Shown here: positions 7,517 to 11,795 of the stretch, piece after piece
Numbering within the stretch: the first letter of the stretch is position 1
How the letters are laid out: each line of letters opens with the position of its first letter
Assembly (NCBI GenBank): GCA_020059785.1
Contig: JAGVBL010000154.1
Span: forward strand, 1 to 11,795
DNA from: Ignavibacteriales bacterium
Lineage (GTDB): Bacteria; Bacteroidota; Ignavibacteria; Ignavibacteriales; Melioribacteraceae
Length of the DNA: 11,795 nucleotides
Reading direction: 5' to 3'
The notes under the pieces: model-generated
What the model was told of the DNA's origin: nothing
Database searches by the model: none
What the model saw: the letters and a program-made list of their open reading frames with translations, nothing else
Translations under genes and position numbers: made by a program

Positions 7517-10132
7517 AAAAGGTTATCTTACATCTTTGTAGCACTAATACTTTTTAGTGTTACGGTTATTGGACAAACGTTAAATCCAATAACTCAATGG
7601 GGTTTTGTTGGAAACGGTGGCGCAACCAGAACGGGTGGTAGTTGGACTTTTGAACCAAGCACCACACCAGGAAATGCCGGAACGGTTGGTACAAAACCGC
7701 TAGAAACATGGACTGCAATTAAAGGCGGTTTTACTCCAATTACACTAACTGCAAATCAAACAATAGTTGTAACGGGTAAGATCCAGTTTGTTGGTTCAGG
7801 ACCAATTGTATGGAGCGGATTACGTTATGGTCTATCAAATATTCTCACCCCCGGTGAACTTCTGAATCCCGGAACAGCAACTGCTGCATGGTCTGGAACA
7901 GAAAGTGCAAATGGTTATATGTTTACACCTCATAGCGGTGTAACTGATTTAGTATCCTGGGTAGATGGCGGTAATGGAACCCATGGTGTAGTAAGAGGCG
8001 GTTCTTGGTTAAGTACTTTTGGTAATGCTCACAGATCATTAGGTGTTATTTTACAAAAACCAGCTCGTGCAGAAATGGTTGCCGGTACTTATAATTTTGC
8101 TATTTCTGTTAAAAGACTGGCAAATAATACAAATGAATTAACCTGGTATATTGTTAAAGATGATAACAAATACTGGACTGGAGGTACTTCCATTGATACT
8201 GAAGGAATAACAGCAACTTTTAATAGTGTTTGTTTTGCTGTTCAAGGTTCCCCCACTGCTACAAACGCAGAAATGCGAGCTATGCGTGTAATGGATGTAA
8301 AAGTTGGTTTGGGAAACCCTGTTGTTGTTCCTGAAGCACCATGGGTAGATTATTATGTTGAAGATTGGGGATTTATTGGAAACAAAGCTGCAACACGAAC
8401 AGGTGGCTGGCAATTTGCACCCGGCGATGTTTATGGTAATGCCGGTGTAAAGGGAACTCAATCCCTCAATGGTTGGTCTGCAATCAGAGGGCAATTTAAA
8501 GAACCTATTGCTCCAACAACAGCTAAAGCTCTTATTGTTACCGGTAAAATTACTTTTGTTGGATCAGGACCAATTGTATGGAGCGGTTTACGTTATGGTA
8601 TATTCATGCATGATAGTGCAGGTGTATTGAAAGATACCAATAAAGCGACTGCTTATTGGACCGGTAAAGAGTCCGATTCAAAAGGTTATATGATTACACC
8701 CCAAAGCGGAGTTAACGATCAAGTTGCCTGGGCAACTGGTGGTAATGGTGCTATTGGAGTTATTAGAGGCGGTGCATGGATAAGTACATTTGGTAATGCT
8801 CACCGTTCTTTAGGTATGGTAAGTCAAGCTCCTGCTCGTGCAGAAATGGGTGCCGGAACATACAATTTTGCAATCTCGGTAAGACCACTTGGAAATGGTA
8901 CTAATGAAGTAAAATGGTATATAATTAAAGACGATAATTCTTACTGGTCGGGCGGAACAGCAATTGATAACGAAATGATTACAACGCAATATAATGGAGT
9001 ATGCTTTGCAATACAAGGTTCTGCTACTTCAACCAATGCAGCAATGCGCGAAATGAAATTAGTTGATGTAAAACTTTCTATGGGTAATCCAATTACTATC
9101 CCCGATCCACCATTTAAATCATATTATCTTGACAAGTGGGGATTTGTTGGTAACAGAACAAACGGATGGACATTAACACCCGGTGAAGTAATTGGTAACT
9201 TCTCGGTTGCCGGCTCTACACCACCTTATGGATTTGTTGCTGTTCGCGGCGGATTCGATTATCCTGTTACTCCTACTGCAGATAAAGCAATCATCATTAC
9301 AGGTCAAATGGAATTTGTTGGCGGCGCTTTTGATTTTGCCAATAGTTTACGCTATGGATTATTCTATACAGAAGCTCCCGGTACACTTACCAACAAAGTC
9401 TGGTCCACAAGCGAGAACAATACATCGGGTTACCTCTTCTTAGCACCAAGCGGTAAAAACGGTGCTGCTGAGTGGGGATTAAATAAATACGGAACATTCG
9501 GTGGTATTGTTAATGGAACATGGTTGATTCATACCGGACAGAATAATTATCCTTTAAGTACTCAACTGCAACTTCCACAGAATGTAGTTGCCGGAGCCGG
9601 AAAATATGATTTTGCTATTTCAATTCAACCTAAGACAGGTGGAATGGAGATTAAACAATATCTTATCAAAACAGATAAATCATATTACTGGGCTGGAACT
9701 ATTATAGATGGAAAATCACCTCTTCCGGCAACCAAATTTAATTCTGTTAATTTTGCATTCTTCCCGAACAAAGCTACAGCTCTTAATTTCTATGATCTGA
9801 AAGTTGATCTTGGCAATCCTATTACAATTCCTCCTTTTACCTCTGTTGAAGAAGTTGAAGGATTACCAACAGAATATGCACTAAATCAAAACTATCCAAA
9901 TCCATTTAACCCTACTACAACTATTGAATTCGCATTGCCCAAGAGCGGCGAAGTAAATATTATAGTATATGATATTCTGGGTAGAGTTGTTAAAGAATTG
10001 GTTTCCGGTCTATTTGAAGCTGGAAATCACAAGGTTAATTTCAATGCTACTAATCTTGCATCGGGAATCTATTTCTACAAATTGAAAGCCGGAGATTTTG
10101 TAAGTGTTAAAAAGTTAACACTTCTTAAGTAA
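7514..10132 (+). CDS. Secreted protein of three tandem ~256-residue domains with type IX sorting domain; family not recognised
   Basis: The 872-residue product has a signal peptide (MKRLSYIFVALILFSVTVIG, cleaved before Q21), three tandem domains and a sorting domain (784-872). Each domain opens with WGF (29-31, 285-287, 542-544), so the period is 256-257 residues. Each also has a VTGKI.FVG-like strand, an LRYG motif, an A.YNFAIS-like strand, a K.D...YW turn and a closing D.K..LGNP with I.P. Domains 1 and 2 share well over half their residues; domain 3 is more distant. The mix of alternating strands, Gly and aromatic residues resembles beta-sandwich carbohydrate-binding modules, but I do not recognise the family and see no catalytic residues. 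Placed between a beta-helix protein and a GH10 xylanase, it could be a surface glycan-binding protein that stands in for SusE/F-like proteins (inference). A strong terminator follows 93 bases downstream. Confidence 0.85.
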   Translation: MKRLSYIFVALILFSVTVIGQTLNPITQWGFVGNGGATRTGGSWTFEPSTTPGNAGTVGTKPLETWTAIKGGFTPITLTANQTIVVTGKIQFVGSGPIVWSGLRYGLSNILTPGELLNPGTATAAWSGTESANGYMFTPHSGVTDLVSWVDGGNGTHGVVRGGSWLSTFGNAHRSLGVILQKPARAEMVAGTYNFAISVKRLANNTNELTWYIVKDDNKYWTGGTSIDTEGITATFNSVCFAVQGSPTATNAEMRAMRVMDVKVGLGNPVVVPEAPWVDYYVEDWGFIGNKAATRTGGWQFAPGDVYGNAGVKGTQSLNGWSAIRGQFKEPIAPTTAKALIVTGKITFVGSGPIVWSGLRYGIFMHDSAGVLKDTNKATAYWTGKESDSKGYMITPQSGVNDQVAWATGGNGAIGVIRGGAWISTFGNAHRSLGMVSQAPARAEMGAGTYNFAISVRPLGNGTNEVKWYIIKDDNSYWSGGTAIDNEMITTQYNGVCFAIQGSATSTNAAMREMKLVDVKLSMGNPITIPDPPFKSYYLDKWGFVGNRTNGWTLTPGEVIGNFSVAGSTPPYGFVAVRGGFDYPVTPTADKAIIITGQMEFVGGAFDFANSLRYGLFYTEAPGTLTNKVWSTSENNTSGYLFLAPSGKNGAAEWGLNKYGTFGGIVNGTWLIHTGQNNYPLSTQLQLPQNVVAGAGKYDFAISIQPKTGGMEIKQYLIKTDKSYYWAGTIIDGKSPLPATKFNSVNFAFFPNKATALNFYDLKVDLGNPITIPPFTSVEEVEGLPTEYALNQNYPNPFNPTTTIEFALPKSGEVNIIVYDILGRVVKELVSGLFEAGNHKVNFNATNLASGIYFYKLKAGDFVSVKKLTLLK
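7583..8335 (+). repeat. Tandem domain 1 of the triple-repeat protein
   Basis: Residues 24-274, from NPITQWGFVGN to LGNPVVVP. It contains VGSGPIVWSGLRYG (93-106), STFGNAHRSLG (167-177) and PARAEM (183-188), all repeated in domain 2. One Cys (240) sits in NSVCFA. Confidence 0.85.
8348..9103 (+). repeat. Tandem domain 2 of the triple-repeat protein
   Basis: Residues 279-530, from DYYVEDWGFIGN to MGNPITIP. It is the closest copy of domain 1: the DNA at 8555-8599 differs from 7787-7831 at two of 45 bases, both silent. Its single Cys (497) matches the position in domain 1. Confidence 0.85.
9119..9832 (+). repeat. Tandem domain 3 of the triple-repeat protein, divergent
   Basis: Residues 536-773, from SYYLDKWGFVGN to LGNPITIP. 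It keeps WGF, ITGQMEFVGG, SLRYGLF, GKYDFAISI and DLKVDLGNP, but loses the FGNAHRSLG and PARAEM segments, and has Asn (745) where domains 1 and 2 have Cys. It is about 15 residues shorter. Confidence 0.75.
9863..10129 (+). other. Type IX secretion C-terminal sorting domain of the triple-repeat protein
   Basis: Residues 784-872: LPTEYALNQNYPNPFNPTTT, then VNIIVYDILGRVVKELVSG, LASGIYFYKLKAGDF and the end VKKLTLLK. The arrangement is the same as in the beta-helix protein and the linker SVEEVEG resembles its SVNEISG. Confidence 0.92.
10102..10123 (+). other. Nine-pair stem-loop inside the last codons of the triple-repeat gene
   Basis: AAGTGTTAA (10102-10110) and TTAACACTT (10115-10123) are perfect complements with a four-base loop (AAAG), seven bases before the stop codon. 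The arms encode part of VSVKKLTL. This may be a transcript 3'-end or processing structure; chance is not excluded in AT-rich sequence. Confidence 0.45.
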
Positions 10133-10143
10133 TCGGCTGTTTA

Positions 10144-10170
10144 TACTATCATAAAAATTTTATGATAGTA
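10144..10170 (+). other. Thirteen-base perfect inverted repeat after the triple-repeat gene
   Basis: TACTATCATAAAA (10144-10156) and TTTTATGATAGTA (10158-10170) are exact complements around one A. It could be a protein-binding palindrome or an RNA hairpin. The half-site ACTATCAT recurs at 10283-10290 over the start of the GH10 gene. Confidence 0.5.
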
Positions 10171-10173
10171 ATT

Positions 10174-10202
10174 ACACCTTGATTAGAATATAATTAGGGT
10201 GT
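10174..10202 (+). other. Second intergenic hairpin with G-U pairs
   Basis: ACACCTTGATTA (10174-10185) pairs with TAATTAGGGTGT (10191-10202), with two G-U pairs, around the loop GAATA. The G-U pairs favour an RNA hairpin on this strand over a DNA operator. Confidence 0.4.
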
Positions 10203-10224
10203 TTACAAGAAGTAATAACAAATT

Positions 10225-10257
10225 AAAACAGCCCCGATTTAATGGGGCTGTTTTTTT
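10225..10257 (+). terminator. Rho-independent terminator between the triple-repeat and GH10 genes
   Basis: AAAACAGCCCC (10225-10235) pairs with GGGGCTGTTTT (10244-10254) around an eight-base loop. The core is seven pairs, five of them G-C plus one more G-C at CAG/CTG, and a run of seven T (10251-10257) follows the GC stem. This is the only textbook intrinsic terminator in the window. It implies that the GH10 gene, starting 32 bases later, has its own promoter or depends on read-through. Confidence 0.88.
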
Positions 10258-10288
10258 AAACGATTTAATAATTATAAATAGAACTATC

Positions 10289-11795
10289 ATGATAAAATTT
10301 ATAACCGATCTGAAAAGCATTGTAATAATAGTTACTGTTTATTTTGTAATTACAATTACTACTCAAGCCCAAACCGGTGCTCCGCAAACAAATGTACCGG
10401 CCCTAAAAGATGTTTTCAAAAACGATTTTAAAATTGGTTGCCTACTTTCTTATCCTCATATAGGTTTTTCTGATGACCCGCCTGTTCCGGGTCAATCTGC
10501 TGTTGTGTCGCCTTATGGTGGTCAGCTTATTAAATTTCATATGAACAGTATGTCACCCGGCAATAATATGAAACCGCAATACACAATTGATTTAAATGCA
10601 AGTGCGGCAGCGTATAATGCAGCATCTGCAGCGGATAAAGATTATGCCGATACACATCCTGTTGTTAAGTTTAATGGTAATCTTATTGCACAACTAAATT
10701 GGGCAAAGAGACAGGGTTTTACATTTAGGGGACATACACTTGTATGGCATAGTCAAACTCCCGGTACCGCATTTTTTAGAACCGGATATTCTTCCACAGG
10801 TGCAAGGTTATCCAAAGAGAAAATGACGGAACGAATGGAGAATTATATAAAGGAAGTAATTCGTTTATTACACGAAGGATGGCCCGGATTACTTTCCGCA
10901 ATGGACGTTGTTAATGAAGCTGTAAACGATAATGGTAACGACAGGACAACTGATAGCGAATGGTACCAAACCTTTGGCGATAATAGTTACATAATGAAGG
11001 CTTTTGAATTTACAAGAAAGTATTGTAATCAGTATAGCGAAACGCAAATAAAACTTTATTACAATGATTATAGTACTCATGTTGCAACTAAAGCTAATGG
11101 AATTGTAAGACTGTGCACACCGATTTTTCAAGCTGGATTCTTAGATGGAATAGGAATGCAAGAGCATAATTCCATTTCTACTCCTACTGCGTCACAGTGG
11201 ATTGCATCTTATAATAAATTTGAGCCGATCTGTAATGAAATGGCTGTTACAGAATTGGATGTTAGAACATATAGTGCGAATCCTTCGGAGACTTTACTTA
11301 CCCAGCAAGCAAATCAATATGCACAGTTATTTAAATGTTTTGTAGAACGGAGTTATTACTCGGGAAGAGGGAAAATAATTAGTGTTTCCAAAGATGGATT
11401 AAATGATCAATATACATTTGTGACAAATGAGTCCACTTCACTCTGGACGGCAAACAACCAGTGTAAACCTGCATTCTATGCTGTTGTTGATGTCGGTATC
11501 TATTATAATAAATTAGATTCGTTATTAAAGTATGTAGCATCATTAATCGAATCGGAATATACAACCCAATCATGGTCTAATTATTCTAATGCTCTTAACG
11601 CAGCCCAAAATGCTTTTATGCAGACTTATTCAACGTATTCTCCGGCTCATACATCACTTAAAAATTCTTTTGATGATTTAAACAAAGCTATTAATGATCT
11701 GGTAAAAATAACTACCGGTGTAGCCGGTAACGAAAATATTCCGGAAGATTTTTCGCTTTATCAAAATTATCCTAATCCATTTAATCCGGCAACGG
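10289..11795 (+). CDS. Secreted GH10 endo-1,4-beta-xylanase with FIVAR-like module and type IX sorting domain (3' end outside window)
   Basis: The frame is open for 502 codons from ATG 10289 to the window end. A signal peptide ends at TQA-Q (residues 25-28). There is no clear ribosome binding site, but the signal peptide fixes the start. GH10 landmarks appear in order: HMNSMSPGNNMKP (84-96), RGHTLVWH (147-154), DVVNEAV with acid/base Glu210, LYYNDY (256-261), GIGMQEH (287-293) and VTELDV with nucleophile Glu322. The enzyme should cut internal beta-1,4-xylosyl bonds outside the cell. The usual VWG..D..SW segment reads SKDGLNDQYTF (367-377), so both tryptophans over the subsites are replaced. 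Residues about 409-475 (YTTQSWSNYSNALNAAQNAF and following) look like a FIVAR-type helical module. The sorting domain begins at 485 and is cut off. The terminator 32 bases upstream suggests separate control. Confidence 0.93.
   Translation, partial: MIKFITDLKSIVIIVTVYFVITITTQAQTGAPQTNVPALKDVFKNDFKIGCLLSYPHIGFSDDPPVPGQSAVVSPYGGQLIKFHMNSMSPGNNMKPQYTIDLNASAAAYNAASAADKDYADTHPVVKFNGNLIAQLNWAKRQGFTFRGHTLVWHSQTPGTAFFRTGYSSTGARLSKEKMTERMENYIKEVIRLLHEGWPGLLSAMDVVNEAVNDNGNDRTTDSEWYQTFGDNSYIMKAFEFTRKYCNQYSETQIKLYYNDYSTHVATKANGIVRLCTPIFQAGFLDGIGMQEHNSISTPTASQWIASYNKFEPICNEMAVTELDVRTYSANPSETLLTQQANQYAQLFKCFVERSYYSGRGKIISVSKDGLNDQYTFVTNESTSLWTANNQCKPAFYAVVDVGIYYNKLDSLLKYVASLIESEYTTQSWSNYSNALNAAQNAFMQTYSTYSPAHTSLKNSFDDLNKAINDLVKITTGVAGNENIPEDFSLYQNYPNPFNPAT
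11741..11795 (+). other. Type IX secretion sorting domain of the GH10 xylanase, truncated by window end
   Basis: Residues 485-502 read IPEDFSLYQNYPNPFNPAT, the opening of the same sorting domain seen at 7016 and 9863. The remaining roughly 70 residues should lie beyond the window. Confidence 0.9.

Noticed and set aside
8138..9016. Minus-strand open frames opposite the triple-repeat gene
   Set aside because: Both fall at equivalent positions in the repeats, so their recurrence is a by-product of the duplicated + strand coding sequence.
7583..9832. CRISPR or other noncoding repeat array
   Set aside because: The periodic similarity is in a continuous reading frame with a ~770-base period and mostly third-position changes, so it is protein domain duplication.
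10189..10194. TATAAT as a -10 promoter element for the xylanase gene
   Set aside because: No -35-like element lies 17 bases upstream, the strong terminator 10225-10257 would follow it, and Bacteroidota-type promoters differ from this consensus.
10889..11573. Minus-strand open frames opposite the xylanase (10889-11131 and 11379-11573)
   Set aside because: They lie antisense to clear GH10 and downstream coding sequence and have low-complexity, non-protein-like translations.

Overview
The window is AT-rich DNA with six genes, all on the + strand, and it reads as part of a secreted plant-polysaccharide (most likely xylan) utilisation locus. Three consecutive secreted proteins end in the same type IX secretion C-terminal domain, with the wording QNYPNPFNP followed by a short beta-sandwich. 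That wording, the CarboxypepD-regulatory-like domain on the TonB-dependent receptor and the low GC content point to the Ignavibacteria/Melioribacter side of the Bacteroidota-Chlorobiota group, or a close neighbour such as Calditrichota. This placement is inference from protein style; the window has no marker gene.

Layout: (1) 3-833, the C-terminal 276 residues of a family 3 glycoside hydrolase, cut by the window start. (2) 934-2335, a GPH-family sugar:cation symporter split by a one-base frameshift in a run of nine A. (3) 2410-5447, a roughly 1012-residue TonB-dependent receptor split by a second frameshift near 4121. (4) 5537-7285, a secreted right-handed beta-helix protein with a sorting domain. 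(5) 7514-10132, a secreted protein made of three tandem domains of about 256 residues that I do not recognise, plus a sorting domain. (6) 10289 to the window end, a family 10 endo-xylanase with a FIVAR-like helical module and a truncated sorting domain. No gap exceeds 300 bases. The longest, 7286-7513 and 10133-10288, carry inverted repeats, including one convincing intrinsic terminator at 10225-10257.

Proposed working model (inference): the GH10 enzyme cuts xylan outside the cell. The beta-helix and triple-repeat proteins bind or process polysaccharide at the surface. The TonB-dependent receptor imports oligosaccharides, the GH3 enzyme trims them to monosaccharides, and the GPH symporter moves sugars across the inner membrane. 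No SusD-like partner or regulator is visible. The items most worth attention are the unrecognised triple-repeat protein, the GH10 enzyme with two usually conserved active-site tryptophans replaced, and the two adjacent frameshifts.
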